64,000 nt of DNA from Actinomycetospora lutea (lineage in GTDB: Bacteria > Actinomycetota > Actinomycetes > Mycobacteriales > Pseudonocardiaceae). The notes beneath the pieces are model-generated. The model was not told where the DNA came from and ran no database searches. It worked only from the letters and a program-made list of their open reading frames with translations. The position numbers and the translations under genes were made by a program. Of the stretch, positions 21,798 to 31,701 are shown piece after piece (within the stretch, counting starts at the first letter, position 1; each line of letters opens with the position of its first letter). The stretch is taken from contig NZ_JAQZAL010000007.1 in the NCBI RefSeq assembly GCF_028737205.1, forward strand, positions 1 through 64,000. The letters are read 5' to 3'.

Positions 21798-22232
21798 GTG
21801 ACGGAACGCCAGGTGTCCCGCTCCATCGACATCGACGCACCGCCGCACGCGGTGTTCGAGCTCCTCGCCGACCCGCGCCGGCACCCTGACTTCGACGGCT
21901 CCGGCACCGTCCGGTCGTCGATCTCCGGGCCGTCGCGGCTGTCGCTGGGCTCGACGTTCGGGGTCGGCATGCGGATCAAGCTGCCCTACCGGATCTCGAA
22001 CACCGTCGTGGAGTTCGAGGAGGACAAGCGCATCGCCTGGCGTCACTTCAACCGCCACCGGTGGCGCTACGAGCTCGAGGCCACCGCGAGCGGCACGACG
22101 GTCACCGAGACCTTCGACTGGTCGACCGCGCTCGTCCCGGCGCTCCTCGACCGCAGCGGCTTCCCGGCCGCCAACGCGCGGGGCATCGAGAAGACGCTGC
22201 CGCGGCTCAAGGCACTGGCCGAAGGGCGCTGA
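21798..22232 (+). CDS. SRPBCC / polyketide cyclase-like lipid-binding fold protein
   Basis: A 144-residue START/SRPBCC-superfamily protein: VSRSIDIDAPPHAVFELLADPRRHPDFDG at the N-terminus (read as two halves), a beta-rich middle and a C-terminal amphipathic helix (ANARGIEKTLPRLKALAE). These helix-grip folds bind hydrophobic ligands. GTG 21798 lies 6-7 nt after TACGGA, a leaderless pattern, and removes a low-quality N-terminal extension that runs back into the repeat. The gene is the only one inside the inverted repeat. Confidence 0.85.
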   Translation: MTERQVSRSIDIDAPPHAVFELLADPRRHPDFDGSGTVRSSISGPSRLSLGSTFGVGMRIKLPYRISNTVVEFEEDKRIAWRHFNRHRWRYELEATASGTTVTETFDWSTALVPALLDRSGFPAANARGIEKTLPRLKALAEGR

Positions 22233-22287
22233 CCTCCCGCGCGGCGAGCGCCCGGTCAACGCTTGCCTGACGACGAGCGTCGGTGCT

Positions 22288-22445
22288 CGGCCTGCGGCGC
22301 GGCAGCTCCGTGGCGCTGCGTGCCGCGGGTGGCCACCACGCTGACCCGACCCCGGACCGCGCCAGCCCCGGCGTGTCGCGCCAGCGAGGATGTGGCGATC
22401 CTGGCGTCACACGCCAGCGATGCCGCATCGCTCGCACCGGCACAC

Positions 22446-22446
<1 letters not shown>
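22288..22446 (-). repeat. Right arm of the inverted repeat flanking the SRPBCC gene
   Basis: The reverse complement of this segment aligns with 21578-21717. The hairpin stem TGGCGT...ACGCCA is conserved, but its loop reads GTG here and CTC in the left arm. The arm carries short extra insertions, such as CGCTGG before CGCGACACGCC. Its outer end coincides with the thiG stop codon (22446-22448). Confidence 0.85.
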
Positions 22447-23534
<1,088 letters not shown>

Positions 23535-24677
23535 TCAGCCGGGCGCGACCACCGACCGGTCCGCGGCGGCCGCCCGGGCCGCCCCGGGCACCGGGTCCCC
23601 GCGCAGGGCCGCCACCACGGCGTCCACGCTCACCGCGACCAGCAGCATCCCGTTGCGCCCGTGCCCGGTCGCCGCGACCAGCCCCGCCGGTCCGACGGGT
23701 CCGAGCAGCGGCAGGTTGTCGTCGGTCCCCGGCCGGAATGACGCGGCGGACTCCTCCAGGGCGTAGTCGGCGATCCCCGGCAGCACGCGCTCGACGTCGG
23801 CGACGAGGTCGCGCACCCCGCCGACGGTGACGTCCGGGTCGAAGCCCGCCTCGTACTGCGTCGCCCCGACCACCAGCCGGCCCGCGTCGCGGGGCACCGC
23901 GTAGACCGGCCGCCCGCTCACCGACGCGCGCACGGTGCGTGACGGCGGCGGCAACGACGACCGGCGCGCCCGCACCCGCAGGATCTCGCCCTTGACGGGA
24001 CGCACCCGGCCCGCGAGCACCGGGTGCAGCGCCGCCGACCACGCCCCGGCGGCCACGACGACGCGGTCGGCCTCCAGCACCTCGCCGTCGGCGAGCTCCA
24101 CGCCCGTCACCCGCGCCCCGTCGTCGAGCACCCGCACCGCGCGCCGGGCCGCGGCCACCACCCCGCGCGCCTCGCCCGCCGCTGTCAGCGCGCCGAGCAG
24201 GGCCCGGTTGTCGACGGCCAGGTCGTCGGGCACGGCGAACCCCGCCCGCACCGAGGGCCCCAGCGACGGCTCCAGGCGCCGCAGCTCGCGCCGGCCCAGC
24301 CGCGACACCGCACGGCCCCAGTCCTCGAGGTGGGCGGCCACCCGGTCCAGGTCCTCGACGTCGGCGGCGTCCACGGCCACCTGCAGCGTGCCCTCGCGGC
24401 GCAGCCCGACCAGGCGCCCCGCGTCGGACGCCACCGCGGCGGCGAACGCCGGCCACCCGGCCAGCGACGCCGCGCCCAGCTCCAGCACGTCGCGCTCGCC
24501 GGGCCACGCCTCGCTGATCGGGGCGAGCATGCCCCCGGCCACCCGCGAGGCCCCGGATCCCGGCTCGGGATCGAGGAGCACGACCTCGCCCGCGAGCCCC
24601 TCGCGCGCCGCCGCCCAGGCGACCGCGGAGCCCACGGCCCCTGCTCCCACGACGACGAGCCGGTCCCGCACGGTCAC
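23535..24677 (-). CDS. thiO: Glycine oxidase (FAD-dependent)
   Basis: Oxidises glycine to iminoacetate (dehydroglycine) for ThiG. The 380-residue DAO-family protein begins with the FAD-binding dinucleotide motif [18 protein letters not shown], followed by [12 protein letters not shown]. The C-terminal FAD contacts are in [13 protein letters not shown] and [11 protein letters not shown]. The GTG start at 24677 faces thiE 26 bp away. It lacks its own riboswitch in front; the THI element lies after its stop. Confidence 0.94.
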   Translation of the reverse strand: MTVRDRLVVVGAGAVGSAVAWAAAREGLAGEVVLLDPEPGSGASRVAGGMLAPISEAWPGERDVLELGAASLAGWPAFAAAVASDAGRLVGLRREGTLQVAVDAADVEDLDRVAAHLEDWGRAVSRLGRRELRRLEPSLGPSVRAGFAVPDDLAVDNRALLGALTAAGEARGVVAAARRAVRVLDDGARVTGVELADGEVLEADRVVVAAGAWSAALHPVLAGRVRPVKGEILRVRARRSSLPPPSRTVRASVSGRPVYAVPRDAGRLVVGATQYEAGFDPDVTVGGVRDLVADVERVLPGIADYALEESAASFRPGTDDNLPLLGPVGPAGLVAATGHGRNGMLLVAVSVDAVVAALRGDPVPGAARAAAADRSVVAPG

Positions 24678-24703
24678 CGACGCTACGCGATACCGTCGTC
24701 ACG
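24678..24703. promoter_or_regulatory. Compact divergent promoter between thiO and thiE
   Basis: Only 26 bp separate the two GTG starts. On the plus strand TACCGT lies 7 nt before the thiE GTG. On the minus strand TAGCGT lies just before the thiO GTG. Both fit -10 boxes of leaderless genes, so the two promoters must overlap back to back. Confidence 0.6.
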
Positions 24704-25375
24704 GTGAGTGCTCCGACGACCCGCAGCGACCGCCGGACGCGTCTGCAGGAGGCCCGCCTCTACCTGTGCACCGACTCCCGCGCCGCACGGGGCGACCTCG
24801 CCGAGTTCGCCGACGCCGCCCTGCGCGGGGGCGTCGACATCATCCAGCTGCGCGAGAAGGGCCTGGAGGCCCGCGACGAGCTCGCCGCGCTCGCGGTCCT
24901 CGGCGCGGCGGCCCGCCGCCACGGCGCGCTGCTGGCGGTCAACGACCGCGCCGACGTCGCCCTCGCCGCCGACGCCGACGTGCTGCACCTCGGGCAGGAC
25001 GACCTGCCGGTGCCGTGGGCCCGCCGGGTGGTCGGCGACGACGTGCTCATCGGGCGCTCCACCCACGACGCCGACCAGGCCGCCGCGGGCGCGGCCGAGG
25101 TGGGCGCCGACTACTTCTGCACCGGTCCGTGCTGGCCCACGCCGACCAAGCCGGGACGCCCCGCGCCGGGCCTCGACCTCGTGCGCGCCACCGCCGCGGC
25201 GGCCCCCGCCCGGCCGTGGTTCGCGATCGGCGGGATCGACCACGCGCGCCTCGACGAGGTGCTGGCGGCCGGCGCGACGCGCGTGGTGGTCGTGCGCGCG
25301 ATCACCGAGGCCGACGACCCCGAGGAGGCCGCGCGGACGCTGCGCCGCCGGCTCAGCGCGCCACCGACAACGTGA
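24704..25375 (+). CDS. thiE: Thiamine-phosphate synthase
   Basis: Joins HMP-PP and thiazole phosphate. The 223-residue TIM-barrel enzyme shows [47 protein letters not shown], the PxxPTKPG loop ([10 protein letters not shown]) and FAIGGID. The GTG start is probably leaderless. No THI element precedes it. The end overlaps the convergent S1 protease gene by 23 nt. Confidence 0.95.
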   Translation: MSAPTTRSDRRTRLQEARLYLCTDSRAARGDLAEFADAALRGGVDIIQLREKGLEARDELAALAVLGAAARRHGALLAVNDRADVALAADADVLHLGQDDLPVPWARRVVGDDVLIGRSTHDADQAAAGAAEVGADYFCTGPCWPTPTKPGRPAPGLDLVRATAAAAPARPWFAIGGIDHARLDEVLAAGATRVVVVRAITEADDPEEAARTLRRRLSAPPTT

Positions 25376-26321
25376 GCCCCTCGCTCGCGAGGACCTCGTC
25401 GATCGGCTGGTAGAGGCTCGTGCCGCCGGCGGTCGTGCAGTCCCCGGTGCCGCCGGAGAGCAGCCCGAGCGCCGAGCTGCCGGACACGAACGGGCCGCCG
25501 GAGTCGCCGCCCTCGCTGCACGCGTCGGTGAGCACGAGGCCCTGGACGGGGCCCGCGGCGTAGTTCGCGGTGACGTCGACCGCGGTCACCCGGCCGCAGC
25601 GCCAGCCCGTCGTGGAGCCCGACCGGCAGACGGTGGCGCCGACCGGGGCGGTCGCCGTGCCCGTGATCGCGCGCGTCGTCGACCCCTCGGCGGCCACCGA
25701 CGGCGTCGCCCGCCAGCCGGGCCCGACGTCGACGACGCCCCAGTCGCCGGTGCGGTCGAACACGGAGCTGCGCACCGGCCCGATCGGGGCGTCGTTCGCG
25801 CCGGTCACGTCGCCGCCACGGTTGGTGCAGTGGCCGGCAGTGATCAGCCGGGGCGCCCCCGACGCGGTGGTCGCCGTGAACGCGAGCGAGCACCGGGTGC
25901 CGGTGACGCGCACGGCGTCGCCGCCGACGAGGTCGTAGACGGGCGGGTCGGCGCGCGGGGTCGGTGCCGCCACGCCCTCGACCACCCGCACCGAGGCGTC
26001 GACCTCGCGCGCCTGCCGGACCCAGTCGGCCGACCGCGCGTCCCGCGGCGCCGCGTTGAGCGCCAGGACGACCGTGCGGGCGGTGCCGTCGACCCACCAG
26101 GCGCTCACCGACGCCGGCGCGCCCCGCCGCTCCGCGAGCGCGTCGAGGCGCTCCTTGACCGCGCCCAGCTCCGCGGGGGTCTCGGCCGGCGCCGCCCGCG
26201 CGACCGGTCCCGTCGCCAGCACGGCCGGCCCCACGGCCGGCAGCACGGCCAGCAGCACGGCCAGCCCCACGGCGAGCGCCAGGGCCGCGAGCCGCCCCAT
26301 CCCGATCCCCCACTCGCTCAT
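25353..26321 (-). CDS. Secreted S1-family serine protease (streptogrisin/alpha-lytic type) with propeptide
   Basis: A 322-residue preproprotein. The N-terminus has a long hydrophobic signal ([20 protein letters not shown]) ending near ARAAPA. A propeptide of about 90 residues follows, then the protease domain with catalytic His (ITAGHCTN), Asp (GDWGVVDVG) and Ser (GGDSGGPFV). Cys pairs at CSLAF/AGHC and in VCRSG...WRCG fit the usual disulfides of secreted S1 proteases. No C-terminal anchor is visible. Divergence from upstream genes is separated by a terminator. Confidence 0.9.
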   Translation of the reverse strand: MSEWGIGMGRLAALALAVGLAVLLAVLPAVGPAVLATGPVARAAPAETPAELGAVKERLDALAERRGAPASVSAWWVDGTARTVVLALNAAPRDARSADWVRQAREVDASVRVVEGVAAPTPRADPPVYDLVGGDAVRVTGTRCSLAFTATTASGAPRLITAGHCTNRGGDVTGANDAPIGPVRSSVFDRTGDWGVVDVGPGWRATPSVAAEGSTTRAITGTATAPVGATVCRSGSTTGWRCGRVTAVDVTANYAAGPVQGLVLTDACSEGGDSGGPFVSGSSALGLLSGGTGDCTTAGGTSLYQPIDEVLASEGLTLSVAR

Positions 26322-26339
26322 CTGTCGGCACAGGCGCCG

Positions 26340-26375
26340 ACGGCCGGACGAACGCTAGAGCGTCCGTCCGGCCGT
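26340..26375. terminator. Hairpin terminator after the proline-rich membrane protein gene
   Basis: An 11 bp perfect stem (ACGGCCGGACG with CGTCCGGCCGT) encloses a 14 nt loop, 22 nt past the stop of the gene at 26398-27669 (minus strand) and ahead of the S1 protease start. Confidence 0.75.
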
Positions 26376-26397
26376 CGGTGGGAGCCGGGGCGGGATC

Positions 26398-27669
26398 TCA
26401 GCCGTTGGTGGAACCGCCGCCGGACCCGCTGCCGTCGCGTGGCAGGAGGTTCGGCAGGCCCCCGCTCTGCGAGCTGCGCGTCGGCTGCTGCGAGGTCGTG
26501 GTGCCGGGCTGCCGGGTGGCGGTGCCGCCGGCGCCCCCACCCTGCTCGTCCTGCAGGTTCGACGAGGTCGTCGAGCTCGGGGCGTCCGTGTCCTCGGTGG
26601 CCGAGTCGGACGGCGCGGTGGTGGCCTCGGACGTGCCGGTCTCCTGACCGAAGAGGCTGCCCACCGACGTCCCGCTCGACCCGCCGGACAGCGGGTGCCC
26701 GGTCGCGGTCTCGACGCCGACCGTCGCGAGCAGGGCGATGACGAACACGCTCGCGGCGACGCCGCCGAGGGTCACCCAGGTCTTCCACCCGAGGCCCTTG
26801 AGCACGGCGAGCATGCCGGCGAGGTCGAATCGGCGACGCGCCGGCTCCGGCTCGAGCGGCGCGACCCGCGTCACGGCGTCGTCGCCACCCGGGGGGACCG
26901 GGGGACCGCCGGGCCCGCCCGGGCCCGTCGGGCACCCGGGCTGGCCCATCACCGCGGTCGGCCCGCCGCCCGGGGGCGTGCCCGTCTGGCGGCTCTGCGG
27001 GATGAACGCGGTGGGGCGGACCTCGGTCGGCGCCCCGGGCGCGCCCGGGGCGAGCGAGGTCGCCGGCCCGTTCGGGTCGACCCGCGAGTGCACCCGCGTC
27101 GGGTCCGCACCCTCTACGCGCAGCGCCACGCGGCCCGGATGCACCGGCTGGCCGGGCTGCCCCGGCTGGCCGGGACGCCCGGTCGGCGGGCCCGCGGCCC
27201 CGGGGACGCGGCGTGTCGGGTCGGCCGGTGGCATCCCGGGCCGGACCTGCCGCTGCCCCGGCGGCACCGGCACGCCGGGACCGGGCGTGGGCGGACCCGC
27301 GACCGGCCGGCCGGGCGGGCCGGGCTGCGGGGCCCGCGTCGGGGCGGGCGGCGCGGACGACCTGGCCGAGGCGCCGCCCGCGATCTTCCCGACGGCCGTG
27401 GCCACCCGCGTGTTGTTCGGCCCCGCCACGACGAGGCGCTGCTTGACACGGTCGCGCGTGACCTCGAGCGACTTCTGGTACAGCGCCGATCCGACGGTAC
27501 TGACGATCGAGGCGACCGCCGCGCCGCCGATGGTGCCGAGCACGCCCATGAACGACCCGAGGATCGCCGCGGTCGCGGCGGCCAGCGCACTGGCGATGAT
27601 CTGCGGGAAGGTCAGGCCGATACCGGAGGACGCGGACTCGGACTTCTCTTCAGGGTTCGCTGGTGACAT
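26398..27669 (-). CDS. Proline-rich membrane protein of unknown function
   Basis: A 423-residue protein. The N-terminus has a helical hydrophobic region with Gly/Ala repeats (FPQIIASALAAATAAILGSFMGVLGTIGG read in two parts). A long Pro/Gly/Thr-rich region follows (about 105-270). One clear transmembrane helix lies near 295-315 (WVTLGGVAASVFVIALLATV), and a Ser/Thr/Gly-rich tail comes last. The layout suggests a cytoplasmic disordered region and an extracytoplasmic tail. No catalytic motif was recognised. It is followed by a strong terminator. Confidence 0.75.
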   Translation of the reverse strand: MSPANPEEKSESASSGIGLTFPQIIASALAAATAAILGSFMGVLGTIGGAAVASIVSTVGSALYQKSLEVTRDRVKQRLVVAGPNNTRVATAVGKIAGGASARSSAPPAPTRAPQPGPPGRPVAGPPTPGPGVPVPPGQRQVRPGMPPADPTRRVPGAAGPPTGRPGQPGQPGQPVHPGRVALRVEGADPTRVHSRVDPNGPATSLAPGAPGAPTEVRPTAFIPQSRQTGTPPGGGPTAVMGQPGCPTGPGGPGGPPVPPGGDDAVTRVAPLEPEPARRRFDLAGMLAVLKGLGWKTWVTLGGVAASVFVIALLATVGVETATGHPLSGGSSGTSVGSLFGQETGTSEATTAPSDSATEDTDAPSSTTSSNLQDEQGGGAGGTATRQPGTTTSQQPTRSSQSGGLPNLLPRDGSGSGGGSTNG

Positions 27670-27852
27670 GGCTCCCGGTGCGCACGGATCGGGGTAACAC
27701 GGGCAGGTCCGGGGCGCGCCCGCGTCATCCGACGCACCCGCCGACCACTAGGGACGACGCCCACCATCGTGCCGCGTTGTCCCCCGGTGAGAGCGTTCAC
27801 CCTCGGACGCAGTCACGTCCCACCGTCCAGCCCAATGACTCGACCGAACGGC
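27670..27852. other. Intergenic region between two minus-strand genes
   Basis: About 180 bp with no coding frame. It should hold the promoter of the proline-rich membrane protein (start 27669); a TAGTGG box on the minus strand near 27748 is the only weak candidate. No RNA family or repeat was recognised. Confidence 0.4.
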
Positions 27853-28551
27853 TCAGGAATCGGGCACGACGGGGCGCCGTGGACCCGGATGCCCGGGCGG
27901 CAGGGCCGTCCGAACCACCGGCCAGGAGGCTGCGACGCACACCACCACGAGCGGCCACGTCAGCACGGCCTGGGCGACCGCCAGGGCCGCCGTCTGCCCG
28001 GCCCACCACAGCCCGAGGAACACCACCACGCGCAGCGCGTACTGGCCCACCCACACCCAGCTCGCGCGGCTGTAGCCGCGCAGGAGGTCGGGATCCCGGC
28101 GCCACAGCGTGGGGTGGCCCGTGAGCGTGCCCACGACGACGCCCAGCAGCGGCCACCGGACCGCGATCGAGACCAGCCACGCGACGAGGCTGCCCGCGTT
28201 GGCGACGATGCGGGGCAGGAAGAAGTCCTCGGCGCGGCCGGTGTAGAGCGCGAGCAGCGCCGCGCCGACCGCGAGCAGCAGGCCGACCGCGAGCGCGCGG
28301 GGGCGCTCGCCCCGGCGCAGGCGCCACACCGCGATCATCGCCGCGACGACGACCGCGGCGATCCCGCCGAGCAGGATGGGCTGCGCCCACGCCAGCGCGT
28401 CGGCGGTCAGCCAGACCGCGACGAAGACCACGCCGGGCACCGACGCGTCGACGGTCTGCCCCCGCCCCCCGAGGAGCTCGGTGAAGGGATCGACCTCCCG
28501 GGCGCGCTCGCCGCGCGCCCCCGCCGGTCCGGGGTCGTCGGGCACGGTCAA
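27853..28551 (-). CDS. DUF3159 family membrane protein
   Basis: A 232-residue multi-spanning protein. The N-terminus has the family pattern FTELLGGRGQTVDASVPGVV, followed by about six hydrophobic helices. Short conserved loops include RAEDFFLPRI and WRRDPDLLRGYSRASWVW. Function is unknown. The TTG at 28551 overlaps the stop of the upstream VOC gene (TTGA), so the pair is co-translated; an in-frame GTG lies 6 nt further in. Confidence 0.8.
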   Translation of the reverse strand: MTVPDDPGPAGARGERAREVDPFTELLGGRGQTVDASVPGVVFVAVWLTADALAWAQPILLGGIAAVVVAAMIAVWRLRRGERPRALAVGLLLAVGAALLALYTGRAEDFFLPRIVANAGSLVAWLVSIAVRWPLLGVVVGTLTGHPTLWRRDPDLLRGYSRASWVWVGQYALRVVVFLGLWWAGQTAALAVAQAVLTWPLVVVCVAASWPVVRTALPPGHPGPRRPVVPDS

Positions 28552-28988
28552 CCGAGGGGCTCGGCGGCGCGGCCCCGGCGCGCGAGCTCGGCGGTGAAGG
28601 CCGGCGACGGCGTGCTCGGGCTCGCGATCTCCACGAGCATGCCGTTGGGGTCGGTGACCAGCATCTGGCGCCGGCCGTGGAAGAGGTCGCGCGGCGGGGC
28701 CACCAGCGGCAGGCGCAGCCGCCGGGCCTCGGCGTGCACGGCGTCGACGTCGTCGACCATGAACGTGAGGATCACCCCCGCCGGCTCGGCCCGGTAGGGC
28801 GGCGGCACCAGCTCGTGGCCGACCGCCCAGATGGCCAGCTCGTGGACGTCGTCACCCTCGGCGCGGGTGAGCGCCACGTACCAGTCGCTGTCGAAGGCGA
28901 CCCGGAAACCGAGCAGCGCGACGTAGAAGTCCCGCGTCTCGGGCAGCCGGTCGGACAGGACGGTGGGGAACGAGCGGCGCATCGCCAT
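28548..28988 (-). CDS. VOC (glyoxalase/bleomycin-resistance) superfamily protein
   Basis: A 146-residue protein with two beta-alpha-beta-beta-beta modules: FPTVLSDRLPETRDFYVALLGFRVAF at the N-terminus (read in parts) and TFMVDDVDAVHAEARR plus VTDPNGMLVEIASP in the second module. Members are metal-dependent lyases, dioxygenases or drug-binding proteins; the ligand is unknown. The ATG at 28988 (MAMRRSF) is preferred over an extension to 29021. Confidence 0.85.
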   Translation of the reverse strand: MAMRRSFPTVLSDRLPETRDFYVALLGFRVAFDSDWYVALTRAEGDDVHELAIWAVGHELVPPPYRAEPAGVILTFMVDDVDAVHAEARRLRLPLVAPPRDLFHGRRQMLVTDPNGMLVEIASPSTPSPAFTAELARRGRAAEPLG

Positions 28989-29069
28989 GCCTTGAGATCC
29001 TCTCTCCGGCGGGGCCTCCATCGTCGCGCACGGCCGCCGTTCCCCCGGTCGCGGGGCCGATCACCCTCA

Positions 29070-29726
29070 TCACACCTCGAGCGGGCCGACCGTCACCCGG
29101 ATGACCGCCCAGCACGCCTCGGTCAGCTGCGTGGCCAGCTCGTCGCGTGTCGCTCCGTGCGGGTCGTCGAGCCAGTGGGCGCTCGCCGAGTCGACCATCC
29201 CCACCAGCCCGAAGGCGAGCGGGTGCGCCACCGGCGCCGGAAGCTCCGCCCCGAGCGACCCGTCGACGAGCATCCCCGCGACGTGCTCGGCGACGGTGGC
29301 GCGCACGTTGGTCGTCGCGGACTCGCCGCCGGTGCCGAACGAGGTGCGCTTGAGGTAGCGGTAGACGTTGGCGTTCGCCTCGAGCCAGCCGAGGTGGGCC
29401 CGCAGCGCCTTCGCCAGCATCTCGAACGGGCGCCCGGACGGGCGCCACACCGGCTCCAGCTCGTGGACGAGCCGCTCGACCGAGCGCGCGGCGATGGCGC
29501 TCTGCAGGTCGTCGCGGCCCTCGAAGTGCCGGTAGAGCCCGGGACGGGACACGCCCGCGCGCGCCGCGATCTGCTCGGTGGTGACCTCGGGCCCGTGCTC
29601 GCCGATGGCGGCGACCGCGGCGTCGACCAGCTCGAGCCGCCGGGCCTCCCGGTGCCCCGCCCACCGCGCGGCACGCCCGTCCACGGGGGTGTCGTCGGTG
29701 GCCTCCCCGGCCGGTGCGTCGCCCAT
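29070..29726 (-). CDS. TetR family transcriptional regulator
   Basis: A 218-residue regulator with an N-terminal HTH (about 30-75): LVDAAVAAIGEHGPEVTTEQ, then IAARAGVSRPGLYRHFEGRDD. The C-terminal helical domain would bind an unknown ligand. ATG 29726 is used because upstream frames lose coding character. It may control the downstream VOC-DUF3159 pair, which lies 81 bp further along in the same direction; this is inference from order only. Confidence 0.88.
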   Translation of the reverse strand: MGDAPAGEATDDTPVDGRAARWAGHREARRLELVDAAVAAIGEHGPEVTTEQIAARAGVSRPGLYRHFEGRDDLQSAIAARSVERLVHELEPVWRPSGRPFEMLAKALRAHLGWLEANANVYRYLKRTSFGTGGESATTNVRATVAEHVAGMLVDGSLGAELPAPVAHPLAFGLVGMVDSASAHWLDDPHGATRDELATQLTEACWAVIRVTVGPLEV

Positions 29727-29776
29727 GGTCGCCCCAGCCTCGCACCGCGGGGGGCGAGCGGCCAGTGAAGCGCAGG

Positions 29777-30184
29777 TCAGGACCGGGTGCCGACGTGCTC
29801 GCTCGCCCGCCCGACCAGCACCAGGATGCAGCCCGCGAGCAGCCCCGCGACCACGGCCCGCCCGCCGTGGGTCGGGTCGGCGAGGGCCACGAGCGACGAG
29901 AACATCGTGACCGCCCAGCCGAACACCGCGAGCCAGCTCGAGATCGGGCGCAGGCCGGCGACGGTCGAGGTGTCGCGGCGGGCCCGGACCGAGCGCCACG
30001 CCGCGAGCACGAAGGCCAGGACGACGGCCACGACCACGGCGGTCGTGCGGCCCGGACCCGGCGGCACCAGACCGACGACCAGCAGCGTCGCCGCGGCCAC
30101 GACGAGCGCCGCCCCGGTGACCAGCCACCCCGCGCGACGCACGCGGGCGGCGCCGCCCTCGCCGGCGGCGGTCCCGATGGGCAT
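29777..30184 (-). CDS. Small membrane protein, about four TM helices
   Basis: A 135-residue protein with hydrophobic segments at about residues 18-38, 45-62, 85-100 and 110-127 (GWLVTGAALVVAAATLLVVG, TTAVVVAVVLAFVLAAW and others) and basic loops. ATG 30184 is the first sensible start. No family was recognised. It lies between TetR and a small coiled-coil gene on the same strand. Confidence 0.65.
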   Translation of the reverse strand: MPIGTAAGEGGAARVRRAGWLVTGAALVVAAATLLVVGLVPPGPGRTTAVVVAVVLAFVLAAWRSVRARRDTSTVAGLRPISSWLAVFGWAVTMFSSLVALADPTHGGRAVVAGLLAGCILVLVGRASEHVGTRS

Positions 30185-30242
30185 GCCCGGCAGCGTAGCG
30201 GCGACCGCGGTCGGCGCCGGGGCCCGCGGCGCGCTCCCGGGC

Positions 30243-30557
30243 TCACCCCGTCCCGTCGGGCTCCGCGTCCCCGGCGGTCTCCGCGTCCGGCCGCCCGGGC
30301 GGCCCGGCCTCACCGCGCACGAACGCGCGTTCCCGCGCGGCGTAGTCGCGGGCCCGGCGGGCGCCCGCGAGCAGGCGCTCGGCGGCGTGGGGACGCAGGC
30401 GCGCGCACTCCTCGTAGACATCCGCGACCGTGTCCTCCGACTCGGCGATCCTCCCGGCGAGGTCCGCGATGCGCCGCCGCAGGTCCTCGGCCTGGTCGTG
30501 GGCCGTGCGCCGGTCGGCGACGACGGACCGCACCTCGTCCTGCCGGCTCTCGTCCAC
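30243..30557 (-). CDS. Small coiled-coil protein of unknown function
   Basis: A 104-residue hydrophilic protein that is helical and charge-rich (DRRTAHDQAEDLRRRIADLA, then RIAESEDTVADVYEECARL), with a Gly/Pro/Glu tail. The GTG at 30557 has GGAGG about 4 nt upstream. The gene is divergent from cheB. It may belong to the same signalling block, but nothing in its sequence proves that. Confidence 0.65.
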   Translation of the reverse strand: MDESRQDEVRSVVADRRTAHDQAEDLRRRIADLAGRIAESEDTVADVYEECARLRPHAAERLLAGARRARDYAARERAFVRGEAGPPGRPDAETAGDAEPDGTG

Positions 30558-30616
30558 GGGTCCTCCACGCCGGCGCGTGACCGGCACCGTGTGCCCCGAC
30601 GCCGGCCTCTCGGGAC

Positions 30617-30655
30617 TAGCATGGCCCACCCACCCGGTTGACGTCTCGCAGCCGT
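30617..30655 (+). promoter_or_regulatory. cheB promoter/leader, copy A of a shared sequence
   Basis: TAGCAT (30617-30622) is followed by GGCCCACCCACCCGGTTGACG and the rest of a leader ending CAGCCGTC. The same string, with small gaps, occurs at 34935-34970 in front of the second AraC-type gene. The TAnnnT box fits a -10; the conserved downstream part would lie in the 5' UTR. Confidence 0.55.
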
Positions 30656-30699
30656 CCAGCGACATCGCCGACAGCCGTCGCGTGAGAGGCAGGCGCCTG

Positions 30700-31701
30700 A
30701 TGCAACCGGACGTGCCCGTCGTCGTCGGCGTGGGTGCCTCGGCGGGCGGCGTGGAAGCGCTGCTGGAGCTCGCCGGGAGCCTCGACCCCGACCTGCCGGC
30801 GCTCGTCCTCGTCGTGCTCCACCAGCCGGCCGAGGCCCCGACCGTGCTGCAGCACCTCATGGACAAGCGCTGCGCGCTCCCCGTCCGGCACGCGGAGAAC
30901 GGCGAGCGCCCCGCGCCCGGCAGCGTCCTGCTCGCCCCGCCGGACCACCACCTCCTGCTCGTCGACGGGCGGCTGGAGGTCTCCCGGGGACCGCGGGAGA
31001 ACGGGCACCGCCCGGCCATCGACCCGCTGTTCCGCTCGCTCGCCGTCGAGGTCGGCCCGAACGCGACCGGTTGCGTGCTCTCAGGGCTGCTCGACGACGG
31101 GGCGGCGGGCCTGCTGGCGATGGTGCGCCACGGCGGGACGGCCGTCGTCCAGGACCCGGACGAGGCCCTCTACCCCTCGATGCCCCGAGCGGCCCTCGAC
31201 CAGGTCCCGGGGGCGATCGTGCGGCCGGTCGGCCAGATGGGCGCGCTGTTCTGGGAGCTCGCCGGGCGTCCGGTCCACGGGGGCCTGCGTCCGAGCCCCG
31301 AGATCGTGCGCGAGGTGGCCCTCACCAGAGCGGGAGCGAGCGTGGACGACCAGGAGAAGCCCCCCGGTCCGCCGGCCGGGCTGGTGTGCCCCGACTGCTC
31401 GGGGCCGTTGTTCGATCTCAGCGAGGACACCATGCTGCGCTACCGGTGCCGGGTCGGTCACGCGTGGTCGGAGCAGAGCCTCTCGGGCGTCCAGGACGAC
31501 GGGATCGAGCGGGCGCTGTTCACCGCGCTCCAGGCGCTGGAGGACAAGGCCGACCTGCAGCACCGGATCGCCCGGACCGCGTCCGACCGGGGCTCGGAGC
31601 GGGTCGCGGGGCGGGCCCGCGAGGCGGCCCACTACGCACTGCACTCGGCCGGTCTGGTTCGTGATCTCCTCGCCGATCGGAAGGCCGGGAACAGCGCATG
31701 A
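30700..31701 (+). CDS. cheB: CheB-type methylesterase without receiver domain
   Basis: A 333-residue protein. The CheB catalytic domain occupies residues 5-190, with active-site Ser14 (GASAGGVEAL), His41 (VVLHQP) and Asp in LSGLLDDGAAG near 132. There is no N-terminal phosphoacceptor domain, so control by CheA-type phosphorylation is unlikely. The C-terminal part has a small Cys motif (LVCPDCSGPLFD and YRCRVGHAWSEQ) that could bind zinc, followed by helices. It overlaps the CheR frame by 4 nt (ATGA). No chemoreceptor, CheA or CheW gene is nearby. Confidence 0.88.
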   Translation: MQPDVPVVVGVGASAGGVEALLELAGSLDPDLPALVLVVLHQPAEAPTVLQHLMDKRCALPVRHAENGERPAPGSVLLAPPDHHLLLVDGRLEVSRGPRENGHRPAIDPLFRSLAVEVGPNATGCVLSGLLDDGAAGLLAMVRHGGTAVVQDPDEALYPSMPRAALDQVPGAIVRPVGQMGALFWELAGRPVHGGLRPSPEIVREVALTRAGASVDDQEKPPGPPAGLVCPDCSGPLFDLSEDTMLRYRCRVGHAWSEQSLSGVQDDGIERALFTALQALEDKADLQHRIARTASDRGSERVAGRAREAAHYALHSAGLVRDLLADRKAGNSA

